Part shown: in pieces, positions 6,236 through 6,262 of the stretch
Position numbering within the stretch: the stretch's first letter is position 1
Layout: the number at the start of each line of letters is the position of its first letter
Assembly: GCA_036733345.1 (NCBI GenBank)
Contig: DAINAR010000100.1
Span: 1 to 6,262, forward strand
DNA length: 6,262 nucleotides
DNA from: JAFGMQ01 sp036733345
GTDB taxonomy: Bacteria > Desulfobacterota > DSM-4660 > Desulfatiglandales > Desulfatiglandaceae
Direction: 5' to 3'
Position numbers and translations under genes: made by a program
Notes under the pieces: model-generated
What the model was told of the DNA's origin: nothing
Database searches by the model: none
Seen by the model: the letters and a program-made list of their open reading frames with translations, nothing else

Positions 6236-6262
6236 TGCCAGTCCTCCGGGATTAATAGGAAA

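Noticed and set aside
1..6262. CRISPR array, defence island, insertion sequence or integrated element
   Set aside because: No regularly spaced repeats, transposase or integrase motifs, tRNA or attachment-site duplication were seen. The genes are mostly conserved housekeeping families.

Overview
The window is a stretch of bacterial chromosome with moderately AT-rich intergenic DNA. Seven protein genes can be supported and all lie on the minus strand, so transcription runs from the right edge to the left. The gene set is Gram-negative in character: a small-conductance MscS channel, a YigI-like thioesterase and a protein with a cleavable signal peptide. Together with the FmdB-type zinc ribbon and the EncFtn-like ferritin, it would fit an anaerobic or microaerophilic proteobacterium or Desulfobacterota lineage. 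That placement is an inference with low confidence, because no phylogenetic marker gene is present.

In order of transcription, from the right: an EamA/DMT-family transporter (5321-6235); a 221-bp spacer with a candidate promoter overlapped by a Fur-box-like site; a 100-residue EncFtn-like ferritin (4797-5099); a 64-residue FmdB-family zinc ribbon (4426-4620), whose start is set by its ribosome binding site; a 472-bp gene-free stretch with two short direct repeats and a GC-rich island (3954-4425); mscS (3123-3953); a hotdog-fold PaaI/YigI-type thioesterase (2490-2957); a 521-residue exported coiled-coil protein of unknown function (759-2324); and, 27 bp after it, a CPBP (Rce1/Abi-like) intramembrane protease cut by the left edge (1-731).

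Most genes are separated by 165 to 472 bp and are probably transcribed separately, each mainly with a housekeeping or stress role: osmotic safety valve, acyl-CoA hydrolysis, iron storage, metabolite export. The one tight pair is the exported coiled-coil protein and the CPBP protease. This putative two-gene operon is the least explained part of the window. The other point of note is the ferritin: it carries the iron ligands of encapsulated ferritins, has no encapsulin gene or cargo-loading tail in view, and its promoter region looks iron-responsive. I found no CRISPR array, rRNA, tRNA, insertion sequence or recognisable defence cassette.
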